From Agapanthus africanus (Eukaryota > Streptophyta > Magnoliopsida > Asparagales > Amaryllidaceae), in the NCBI GenBank assembly GCA_030015575.1, contig JASDDO010000026.1, positions 192,287,739 to 192,351,738 on the forward strand: 64,000 nucleotides of DNA, written 5' to 3'. The translations under genes and the position numbers were made by a program. Within the stretch, counting starts at the first letter, position 1. Every line of letters starts with the position of its first letter. The notes under the pieces were generated by a model, which saw only the letters and a list, made by a program, of their open reading frames with translations, had not been told where the DNA came from and ran no database searches. This document shows positions 12,594 to 23,274 of the stretch, piece after piece.

Positions 12594-15261
12594 AGGGCCA
12601 TGTACAGGCATATCGCAGACCTATCATCTCGAATAGCCTCTCGAACTGCGTCTGAGGAATGGCCTTTGTGAATGGATCAGCAGTGTTATTCTCTATATCT
12701 ACTCTCTTTATCTCGATCTCCCGGCGATCGACGATCTCCCTGATCAGGTGATAACGCCTTAAGATGTGTCTGGACTTCTGATGGGACGTGGGTTCCTTCG
12801 CTAAAGCTATAGCGCCGTTGTTGTCACAATACAGAGGTATTAGACCAACACTGGTAGGAACCACCTGAAGTTCTGTGAGGAACTTCTTCATCCAGACAGC
12901 TTCTTTTGCGGCATCGCAAGCAGCTATGTACTCCACTTCCATCGTTGAGTCGGCAACCGTGTCCTTCTTGGAACTCTTCCAACAGACCGCCCCTCCATTG
13001 AGGGTAAAGACAAAACCCGACATGGACTTGGAGTCATCCTTTTCACTCTGGAAGCTGGAGTCAACAAAGGCCTCGATCTGGAGGTCTTTTCCGCCATACA
13101 CCAAGAACATCTCCTTAGTCCTCCTCAGGTACTTGAGAATGTTCTTTACTGCTATCCAGTGCTTCTCCCCTGGGTTTGCCTGATACCGGCTTACAACGCT
13201 CAATGCGTATGCTACATCTGGTCTGGTACATAACATCGCATACATTATAGAGCCTACTGCAGAAGCGTAGGGTATAATCGACATGCGATCCCTTTCCAAA
13301 TCAGTATTGGGAGACATCTCTTTGGAGAGGGTGATTCCGTGACAAGCCGGTAGGTTACCGCGCTTCGAATCATCCATACTGAATCTTTTCAATATGGTGT
13401 CTATATACCCGGACCGCGAAAGTCCCAACATCCTCTTTGATCTATCACGATAGATCTGGATCCCCAGAATGTAGGTGGCATCATCCATATCTTTCATGGA
13501 GAACTTCTGTGACAAGAATCTTTTGACTGACTGTACCATAGGAATATCATTTCCTATTAGGAGAATGTCATCCACGTACAAGACGAGGAATACAACAACT
13601 CTCCCTACAATCTTACTGTATATGCATGGTTCATCTGGATTTTTGATAAAGTCGAATTCTTTGATAGTATCATCAAAACAGATGTTCCAATTCCGCGATG
13701 CCTGCTTTAGTCCATAAATGGACTTAAGCAGCTTGCATACTTTACCACTGCTCCCACTCTGAATGAATCCCTCTGCCTGATCCATATAGACGCACTGTTC
13801 CAAATTACCATTTAGAAAGGTCGTCTTTACGTCCATCTGCCAGATTTCATAATCGTGGAAGGTAGCAATAGCAAGAAGGATCCGAATGGATTTGAGCATA
13901 GCCACTGGAGAAAAGATTTCGTCATAGTCCAAACCAGGTCTTTGACGGAAACCCTTTGCAACAAGTCTAGCCTTATAGGTTTCAACCTGTCCATCTACAC
14001 CAGTCTTCTTTCTGAAGATCCACTTGCATCCTACGGGTTTTACCCCATCTGGAGCAATGTCCAAAATACATACTTTGTTAGTGTACATGGACTCCATTTC
14101 GTTCCACATTGCATCCAGCCATTTTACCGAGTCGCCGCTCTGAATGGCTTGCTGGAAGCTAGTAGGATCGTCATTATCAATGACGCAATCTTCTCGATCC
14201 CCGTCTATGAGAAAACCGTAGTATCTCTCAGGCGGATGAGACTGCCTACTACTTCTGCGGATAGACGCTGGTATGTCCCTTTCTTCTGAAACTTCTTGTT
14301 TTACCAAACTTTCAGTAACAACTTGTGGTTCTGGAATTTCTTCCAGTTCTACTGCGCTCCCACTCTTCTGATTTTCTAAAAATTCAGTTTCTAAGAAGTG
14401 GGCATGACGAGAAACAAAAACCTTTTGTTCCTCTGCGTAATAGAAATAATATCCCTTGGACTTCTTTGGATATCCCACAAGCTTACACTGTACTGAGCGT
14501 GCCTCGAGCTTGTCCAGATGCTGCTTTTTTACAAAAGCTGGACATCCCCATGTCCTAAAGTGTTTAAGACAGGGTTTCTTCCCACTCCACATCTGATATG
14601 GTGTGGTAGACACAGTCTTGGTTGGACCCTGGTTCAAAAGATATGCAGCTGATTCTAGTGCATAACCCCAGAAAGATCGCGATAACTCAGCTTTACTCAT
14701 CATGGAACGAATCATATCCAATAGGGTTCGATTCCTCCTTTCCGATACACCGTTGTATTTTGGTGTGTATGGATGAGTAAGCTGAGAGAGAATTCCATTC
14801 TCTTTTAAGTATCCCAGGAACTCGGCACTTAAGTATTCACCACCTCGATCAGATCTCAGTGTCTTGATTCTTTTGCCTGTCTGTTTTTCCACTTCATTCT
14901 TGTATTCTTGGAATTTCTCAAAGGCCTCGGATTTATGCTTCATTAAGAAGATATATCCATACCTAGAGAAATCATTCGTAAAAGTAATGAAGTAGGAATA
15001 ACCACCTCGAGCATGTGTAGACATTAGACTGCACACGTAACTGTGTACGAGTCCTAAGAGCTCGCTCGCTCTTACTCCGTGTCCAGTAAACGGAGTCTTT
15101 GTCATTTTTCCCATAAGACAAGATTCACAAGTGGCATAAGATTGATATTCGAACGGATTCAAATATCCTTCTCTATGTAACTTCGTTAATCGTGTTTCAT
15201 TGATGTGACCTAGTCTACAATGCCATAAGAAAACCTGATTTATTTCTGGAGACTTTCTTTT
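12592..15261 (-). pseudogene. Pol of element B, integrase to RNase H, cut off by C
   Basis: One open frame of about 890 codons encodes the last part of a Copia polyprotein. From its upstream end it has the integrase zinc finger (WHCRLGHINETRL, then CESC), the integrase core with LRSDRGGEY, a conserved SSRQSHPPERYYGF linker, reverse transcriptase with WIFRKKTGVDG and YVDDILLIG, and RNase H with CWKSSKKDTVADSTMEVEY. The first catalytic Asp of integrase is replaced by Tyr: HSYVCSL stands where HSDVCGP is usual (codon at 15037-15039), so integration activity should be lost. The open frame runs on to 15471, but residues upstream of 15261 come from the C LTR and are an accident of insertion. The rest of the gene lies at 25460-26648. 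Confidence 0.9.
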
Positions 15262-17445
15262 TGTAAGTCGATGTTGCTCAGCCCGGTTCTTATGGGGAGG
15301 TGGAAACGGCGAAAACAAAAATTTGGCGCAAGCCAACATGGACTCAAAAGCAAGGATCTTGGCTAAACTAGAAACTAGCAAACAAGTAGAGGCTTTAACG
15401 ACTATGCTGTAGAAAATATACCTCACGGAACCAGTCCTTCGGGTCTTCTCTCCGCTGTCCGGCTCGTCCATCCACGCTCCGAGGGTCGATCCGGATCTTG
15501 GTCACCTCCGCGGCCTTCTTGAGTCGAAGACGATCCACCCGAGAGTTGTACACTAAGATCCACCTCAAGCCGAGGCAACTAGGGCAACGAGATGGCTAAT
15601 CTAGATGCTCTAGGTTGTGTAGAAGAGAAAGGTGGAAGTGTTTGTCTATGTGGATTATTTTTCTCTCAACACATGAGATCAAAAGAATTATCAAGAGGAG
15701 GAAGATGAAGGAGAAAACCTAGCAACCATGGAGCTTTTCTTTTTCTTCTCATTTCAAGAGAGAGAATGAGAAGAGAATAATGAAAAGATTAACTCAAAGG
15801 AAATGAACCATGGTTGCAATAATACACCCAAAACCATCATTACTAATCCTATCATGATAAAGTTGATGCTACATTGAATTGACCATTATCATAATCAAAA
15901 ATTAAAAAGAAAATGAAAGAAGAGTGTAGACCTCTCTTGAAGGCTAATGGTCAACACGGTCAACGGGTCAACAAAGTTAAGAGAGGTCTAAGTAGTCAAA
16001 TGGTCAATGCAATTAGCCATCACTAATCTATCATCAAAAGGATTAGTAAATAATGTCTCCGGCTCAAAATGGTTTTGACCAAACGAATTGTCGAAACCCT
16101 AATGAGTGGGCCACATTACGGTTTTGGCCGAACCAACTGCCAAAACCCTAATGGGGCACCTCCTCCTTTATCGCTCCTCAAAACTGTGCATACACACCCG
16201 CATCCGCATTCCGTAGAATGCGAATGCACAGAAGACAAATCAAATCCATCTGTGCAATACTAGGATCTGGCTTAAACCAAAGCCCACTAGTATTGCCTGC
16301 CCGAACAGCATACGCACACAAGTACTCGTAAGTGATCGTAGCCCTGCCGTAAAACCATACGGCCTCTACACGTTTCCCTCAGTGCAGGGAAACTCTTTGT
16401 GTGGGACTCTAAAGACTCGACACTATGCTGGTAGTGGGTTTAACCACAGACCGCAAGCGGCACTAGCTGTACGTAATGGTCCCTAGGTAGATGTCGATAA
16501 GAAGGCCGATGAGGTAAACCCATTCAAACTCATACTGATCCTGTATGTGACAATCTCCGTACAGTCCGGTCTGTTCGTCTGATACATCGCATGGCGGGCC
16601 TAGGGGGGCGGTGAACGTCAGTCCCCTAATAGCGGTACAAGTCGTGTCGGAGTGTAGCCCAGAACACCCTGAGATAATACTGGAAACCTACCAGTATATC
16701 TCGCTTGCCCTGGTCAGGGACTACTTGTGTAATGGCTCTCCTAGACACAGCACGATGTCAACCCCCAATACCGGGAGAGACGAATCCTGTCTAACCGTCA
16801 CTGCCTCCAAGTGCTTCGGGACTGCACCCAACTACTACCTGTTTGCACGACTCCTTTGAGTCGTGGTAGGGTAGTAATCTAAGTACATTGGGAACACACT
16901 TGAGGCGAAGTGACGGTGTCAAGTCGGCGGACTAAGCTGTACTCATGTCACCTGGGAACTGATAACTGACGATAGGTATAATACCAACCAACAGTTCCCG
17001 ACGAGTCCTGTCCAGTGTACTCGTAACCTAACGAGCACCCACATACTATCTCAAGTACGACGTACTGACGGCTGTGGGACTGACCGTCTCCCCCGCTGGG
17101 ATGAGAAGCGCATACGCTAGTCTACTCCGGAGTATCGATGCCCTATCTCGATAGTCCTACGACTAGGGACCTGTATAAGGATGTGCTTATGGATTACCCA
17201 GCCCCCACGAGTGTGAGCGCCATCACAATGCTGGTAATCAAGCAAAAATCCTAAGGGCTCTACTAATATGTATATAAGCGATACGCTAAAAGAAACACAT
17301 GCACATATTGAAGTAGAGACAAACCAAGTAACATACTACCATTTTGAGCAAGATTGTCTATACAACTGTGAATATCCCAAGCTTCCATTAAGTAATATAC
17401 AAGCTAGTAGATACAGTAATGGCCTCTAGGGCATATACACTAACA
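15262..17445 (-). repeat. 3' LTR of element C
   Basis: 2184 bp. It matches 23275-25459 closely, except for a cluster of about eight differences in the first 66 bp. The open stretches inside, for example 16611-16859, recur at 24624-24872 and are not genes. Confidence 0.94.
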
Positions 17446-17459
17446 ATCTCCCACTTGCA

Positions 17460-20207
17460 CTAAGGCCATGTACTGGCGTATCGAAGACCTATCATCTCGA
17501 TCAGCCGCTCGAACTGAGTCAGGGGTAGGGCCTTCGTGAGTGGATCTTTAGTGTTGTTCTCCGTATTTTCTCTCTTCACCTCGATCTCCCGGCGATCTAC
17601 GATCTCCCTGATCAGGTGGTACCGCCTCAAAATGTGCCTGGACTTCTGATTGGACCTGGGTTCCTTCGCTAAAGCTATAGCGCCGTTGTCGTCGCAATAC
17701 TGCGGTATTGGATCAACAATGGTAGGAACCACCTGAAGCTCCGTGAGGAACTTCTTCATCCAGACAGCATCCTTTGCGGCATCGCAAGCAGCTATGTACT
17801 CCGCTTCCATAGTTGAGTCTGCAACGGTCTCCTTCTTAGAACTCTTCCAGCAAACCGCCCCTCCATTGAGCGTAAAGAAATAACCCGACATGGACTTGGA
17901 GTCATTCTTGTCACTCTGGAAGCTGGAGTCAGCAAAGGCCTTGAGCTGGAGGTCTTTTCCACCATACACCAAGAACATCTTCTTAGTCCTTCTCAGGTTC
18001 TTGAGAATGTTCTTTACCGCTATACAGTGTTTCTCCCCTTGGTTCGACTGATCCCGGCTTACAACGCTCAATGCGTATGCTACATCTGGTCTGGTACATA
18101 TCATCGCATACGTTATAGAGCCTACCGCAGAAGAGTAGGGTATAATAGACATGCGATCCCTTTCCAAATCAGTCTTAGGAGACATCTCTTTGGAGAGGGT
18201 GATCCCGTGACAAGCCGGTAAATAACCGCGCTTGGAATCTTCCATACTGAACCTTTTCAGTATGGTGTCGATGTAGCTTGACTGTGAAAGTCCCAACATC
18301 CTCTTAGATCTATCACGATAGATCTGGATCCCCAGAATGTAGTTGGCATCGCCCAATTCCTTCATGGAGAACCTCTGTGACAAGAATCCTTTGACTGACT
18401 GTAGCATAGGAATATCATTTCCTATTAGGAGAATGTCATCCACGTACAAGACGAGGAATACCACAGTTCTCCCTACAATCTTACTGTATATGTATGGTTC
18501 ATCTGGGTTTTTGATAAAGTCGAATTCTTTGACAGTAACATCAAAGCAGATGTTCCAACTCCGCGATGCCTGCTTTAGTCCATAGATGGACTTTAGCAAC
18601 TTACACACTTTACCGCTGCTCCCACTCTGAATGAGTCCTTCTGGCTGATCCATATAGACGCACTCTTCCAAATTTCCATTTAGGAAAGCCGTCTTTACGT
18701 CCATCTGCCAGATTTCATAATCGTGGAAGGCAGCAATAGCAAGAAGGATCTGAATGGATTTCAGCATAGCCACAGGAGAAAAGGTCTCGTCATAGTCCAA
18801 ACCAGGTCTTTGACGAAAACCCTTTGCAACAAGTCTAGCTTTATAGGTCTCAATCTGCCCATCTACACCAATCTTCTTTCTGAAGATCCATTTGCAGCCT
18901 ACGGGTTTTACCCCTTCTGGAGCAAAGTCCAAAGTCCAAACTTTGTTGGTGTACATCGACTCCATCTCGGCCCGCATTGCATCTAGCCATTTTACCGAGT
19001 CGCCGCTCTGAATGGCTTGCTGGAAGCTAGTAGGCTCACCATGATCCATGGTGCAATCCTCTCTATCCCCGTCTGTGAGAAAACCGTAGTATCTCTCGGG
19101 CGGATGACACTGCCTACTACTCCTGCGGAGTGGCGCAGGGATGTCCGGTTCTCTTGAAACTTCTGGTTCTTCCAAGCTTTCAGTAATAGCTTGTGGTTCT
19201 GGAATTTCTTCCAGTTCTACTACGCTCCCACTTGCTTCTTTTTCTAAAAACTGATGTTCCAGAAAGTGGGCTTGACGAGAAACAAAAACCTTTTGTTCCT
19301 CTGCGTAATAGAAAAAATACCCCCTGGAGTTCTTTGGGTATCCCACAAACTTACACAGTACTGAGCGTGCCTCGAGCTTGTCCGCATGCTGCTTTTTTAC
19401 AAAAGCCGGACATCCCCATATATTCAGATACTTAAGACAGGGTTTCTTCCCACACCACATCTGATATGGTGTGGTAGGCACAGTCTGGGAGGGAACCTTG
19501 TTCAAAAGATATGCAGCTGATTCTAGTGCATAACCCCAGAAGGATCGCGGCAACTCAGCCTTACTCATCATGGATTGAACCATATCCAATAGGGTTCAAT
19601 TCCTCCTTTCCGATACACCATTGTGTTGTGGTGTGTATGGAGGAGTAAGTTGAGAGAGAATTCCATTCCCTTTTAAGTAGCCCAAAAACTCAGCACTTAA
19701 GTATTCACCACCTCGATTAGATCTCAGTGTTTTGATACTTTTGCCTGTTTGTTTTTCAACTTCATTCTTATATTCCTGAAATTTCTCAAAGGCCTCGGAT
19801 TTGTGCTTCATCAAGAAGACATGCCCATACCTAGAGAAATTATCTGTGAAAGTAATGAAGTATGAATAACCACTTCGCGCATGCGTAGACATTGGACCGC
19901 ACACATCACTGTGTATGAGTCCCAAGAGCTCACTTGCTCTTTCTCCGTGTCCAGTGAACGGAGTCTTTTTCATCTTTCCCATGAGACAAGATTCACAAGT
20001 GGCATAAGACTGGTACTCGAACGGATCCAAGTATCCTTCTTTATGTAACTTTGTCAACCGTGTCTCATTAATGTGACCCAGTCTACAATGCCATAAGAAT
20101 GCCTGATTTAATTCCGGAGACTTTCTTTTAAGTGTGTTCTGGACACTGAAGACCTGAGCTTGATTCAAAACGTATATACCGTTTTTCAATGTACCTGACC
20201 CGATCAA
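17460..20207 (-). pseudogene. Pol of element C: integrase, reverse transcriptase, RNase H
   Basis: Two in-frame open stretches (20207 to 19596 and 19589 to 17460) are parted by a single TGA at 19593-19595; B has CGA (Arg) at that point, so this is one C-to-T change. The upstream part holds the integrase zinc finger (LWHCRLGHINETRL, CESC), HSDVCGPM with the first catalytic Asp, and LRSNRGGEY, where the second catalytic Asp is Asn (codon 19716-19718). The downstream part holds the Glu-bearing integrase end, the SSRQCHPPERYYGF linker, reverse transcriptase with DVKTAFLNGNL and YVDDILLIG, and RNase H with CWKSSKKETVADSTMEAEY. Length and order fit a Copia pol. Reverse transcriptase looks intact; integrase is disabled twice. 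Confidence 0.92.
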
Positions 20208-21236
20208 ACTTGATTTAGGTGGATGTTTACTACATCGCTTACAAAAGTAAAGTCATATCCTTCCTTAGAAAGTAAGGATACAGATATGATGTTACAAGTC
20301 GCACCTGGTACATAAAAACAGTCACGCAGAATCAATATCTGCCCAGTTGTCAGTATTAGATGATATTCCCCCTACGGATTCAGCATACATGCTCATTCCG
20401 TTAGCAACCCTGAGAGTCATATCACCTTTCCTGATAACCCTACAGTTTCTCAGAGCCTGTAAAGAATTACAGATATGAGATCCTGATCCGGTATCCAATA
20501 CCCAGGAAGTAGGGTTAACTGACATACAGTTCTTTATTACAAACACACCCGAAGCCGAAGTCACAACATGCTTCGAATTCTGGCTACTGGCTATGCTAGC
20601 CCTGCAATCCTTCTGCCAATGTCCATTCCTGTAACAATAAGAACGTCCCTCTTTTACTACATCCAGTCCCGAAACTTCTGCCCTTCCCTTTCTTTCTACT
20701 TCCCTGGTCTCCTTCAGGGTAGTAGGTAGAGACTGTTGAACTAAGTCAGCGTCTGACCCGTTCTTCAACGTGGTCTTCAGGTCCGTGAGCTCAAAAGAGC
20801 TGGTCTCTGTAAGGACGTTGCCTCCTATAGATGACCCGATAGCCAACCTCGCTGGAAGCAATTCGTTCGAGGTCTCATATCTTGCGATACGAGATTGCTC
20901 TCCATATAAATCTTTGTTATGGAGGAAGATAGAAACTGAGTCCATCTTCTCGTGCTGTCTCTGGTATGCACCATCAACTGAGGCTAACACGAGGCACTTG
21001 GCTTTTGCACAGTCTTTTTCCGATGTCCTATGGATATGAATATCCGTGACAGGGGAAGCTGGACCTGAGACGGCAGGGGTTGGATTAGTTAAGGGCTGTC
21101 CCAGCTTGTCATGGGCAATGGACATTTGGACAGACCTTTGCCAGTCATAACATTCAGATTCAGTCATTTTATTATCTAGATGTAACCTAGGTGCGGTCAC
21201 TGGGTCGCTGTAATTAAGAGAGAGAGAAGAAAACAC
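20208..21236 (-). pseudogene. Gag and protease of element C
   Basis: One open frame (20322-21236, about 300 codons) carries a Copia gag: the WQRSVQMSIAHDKL block near the start, a DGAYQRQHEKMDSVSIFLHN helix region, then a zinc knuckle and protease. The knuckle reads RSYCYRNGHWQKDC; in B it is CSYCYKNGHWPKDC, so the first zinc-binding Cys is Arg in C. The protease motif WVLDTGSGSHIC is present. The frame breaks near 20322, and the link to integrase (FYVPGATCNIISVS, about 20250-20320) continues in another frame. A pyrimidine tract ending in ACAG at about 21208-21235 precedes the coding part and could be a splice acceptor. Confidence 0.85.
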
Positions 21237-21700
21237 TTAGCATGATGCTCTTGCAAGTTAAGATTGGTTTTTAATTTATCTAAACAGGATGGCTCCCACT
21301 GTCTCTCGAATCCCTCCTCAAACCATAAAGGAAGAATTAGTCAGGATCAATCTCACCGTACAATACTTGCTAAACCGTTCAGCTAGGCCAGTGTCGGTAC
21401 TTCGAGGGAGGTTTTCCAACGCTTTCGCGAAGTTCCTTAATTAAGTAACCTCTTTTCCCTGTGGGCGTAGCCCCGCTAACACCTTTCTTGACACCTACTT
21501 GGTTTATAGCATTGATCGTTAAGTGAAAAAATTCCCGAGGAGTAGTAAATACTCACAGTAGGATCGGGATCCAAATATCATCGCGTGACAAAACTTAAGG
21601 AATCCTACCAGAATCATCACACTCCAAATGGTATGCAGCGCTAGCAAGTTTCAGTACTTTTGAAACTCCCGATGTGGATTTTTTCCCCATGCTCTTATGA

Positions 21701-21894
21701 CCTTGACGAAGGCCAACATATCATAAGTCACATGTTAAGTTCTACCCATCATCGTCCAGGTTAATTTGAACCCACCCGTACATAACCTTGACGAAGGCCA
21801 AAATAGTAGTACGACTGTCCTAAACCAACACATCTATCTATGCTACAGATAAATATTCAGCAGCTACGAATCACTATGCCTTGGCGAAGGTCAA
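21701..21894 (-). repeat. Three-copy leader motif of C
   Basis: CCTTGACGAAGGCCAA (plus strand) at 21701-21716 and 21786-21801, and CCTTGGCGAAGGTCAA at 21879-21894. In the sense direction spacing is 93 then 85 bp, as in A. Confidence 0.8.
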
Positions 21895-22190
21895 AATACA
21901 TAGCTTGAATACTACTGAATATTTAACCGAGATGACGGAGGGCTACGAATGGTTTTGGCGAAACCGTGAACGTAGTGAACTTGATATAATCGATGGAACG
22001 AGATAGCTTTTAAAAGGAGTGGTTCAAGCTCCGCGTTTAAAAAACTGGTTTTTGAAAAGAACCGAGTGGTTTTAAAAGTGTTCCAACGACTTTTACTTGG
22101 TTTATTTTTCTTGCATTAGTTCTTTTAATGTGTCCCATCATTTAACCCTACCATTGCAGAAAACAACCAAAATATGGTGTACGCTTATGC

Positions 22191-22273
22191 CATCCGCATT
22201 CGCCACAGGGCCCCGTCATCACCCGTTAGGTTACTTAACTAACGACAGAGCGGGGGCTGGACTAGCGCGGATG
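22191..22273 (-). repeat. Nested hairpin block of C leader
   Basis: CATCCGC at 22191-22197 pairs with GCGGATG at 22267-22273, enclosing CCGTTAG paired with CTAACGA at about 22223-22245. The block is conserved at 27646-27728 (B) and 46912-46994 (D), with a rearranged form at 3957-4042 (A). Confidence 0.65.
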
Positions 22274-22439
22274 CAAAACATAAGCAACACCTAAATAGAT
22301 ATCATATATAGATATATAGCAATGATAGCCAATCCAGATCACAGATGAACACTTTGGATATACTAGGAATCCACGATTCGTTCGAGCCTGCAACGAAAAG
22401 CGGATTACACGGTCGCGATGAATAACCAAACCCCACCCT

Positions 22440-22575
22440 AGACCCCTACGGGTGCGCGGCAAACTACCCGCCAAGTACCCGAAGCGAAGCAACCTCCCTC
22501 AACCCGTGAGTAGGCCACTCGGCACTTCGAGATACCCGGTAGTTTGTGCACCCCTCCTTGGGTCTATCCTAGGAG
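22440..22575 (-). repeat. GC-rich inverted-repeat block of C leader
   Basis: GCAAACTACCCG near 22459 is inverted as CGGTAGTTTGTG near 22530, with further pairing of CCGAAG and CTTCG inside. The same block is at about 27905-28035 in B, doubled at 47186-47460 in D, and at about 3640-3765 in A. Confidence 0.6.
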
Positions 22576-22980
22576 CAAAAACAGTAAAAAGAAATTATAC
22601 AATGACGGCTACAACCCTGAACCGGTTGTGCGGCCATAAAAATAATATTACATCAATTTACAAATTTTACAATGAATGAAAGAAAAAGAAACTCTCATCT
22701 CACATCCATTCCCGGCTATTCATCTGCGACAATCCAACGAGTTCATATACACAAACCATCAACATTACAGATCACAGATATGTATAACCCCCACCAATCG
22801 ACTTATAGCGATTAGTAGACGTTCAATACATATATCACATCACAGATAATATCCATTAGCCAAAGTGTACGGAATATCGATCAAAATACGTATTTTTAAC
22901 CATCCCAAAAGTCAATTTACTCCCTGGAAAATTTGGGTAGAAAAAACATGTATTAAAAATCCCAAAACAGCCAAACTAAA

Positions 22981-23102
22981 ATACTGCAAAAAACCCGGTC
23001 CACGACCGAGTCAAATCGGCCGCGGAACCGCGGCAATAAGCATGCTATTGCCGCGGAACCGCGGCGGTTTGATCGGTTCAGGGGACTGTTTTTCTGCAGT
23101 GG
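22981..23102 (-). repeat. Foldback with double CCGCGG palindrome, copy b (element C leader)
   Basis: CCGCGGAACCGCGG occurs at 23020-23033 and again, identical, at 23051-23064. The 17 bp between (CAATAAGCATGCTATTG) is itself nearly palindromic. Flanks pair out to ACTGCA at about 22983 and TGCAGT at about 23100. The block ends about 170-210 bp after the primer site in the minus direction. It keeps all its CpG sites. Confidence 0.87.
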
Positions 23103-23260
23103 TTTTAGAAAACCCTGAGACGAATTTTCATGTATGTTAAATTAATTTTTCAACAGTATAAAAATTCGACAGAAACATGGGTCTTTTCCGGACTTGTTTT
23201 GCGACTTTTTCCGATCGATATTCTTAACACTTTGCTAACTTGCTAGTTTATGTTTAGCTA

Positions 23261-23273
23261 GGCTCTGATACCA
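23261..23273 (-). other. Primer binding site of C
   Basis: The minus strand reads TGGTATCAGAGCC, the initiator-Met tRNA complement, one base inside the 5' LTR. Confidence 0.92.
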
Positions 23274-23274
23274 C

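Noticed and set aside
12592-15471. A single intact 959-residue gene
   Set aside because: The first 70 codons are from the LTR of C; the true B frame is split by the insertion and lacks an integrase Asp.
16611-16859. 82-codon frame repeated at 24624-24872, and similar frames at 11305-11553 and 29407-29655
   Set aside because: All are LTR copies; frames shift between related LTRs and have no known domain.
23261-23273. tRNA gene
   Set aside because: It is a 13-base tRNA complement used as primer site, with no tRNA fold around it.
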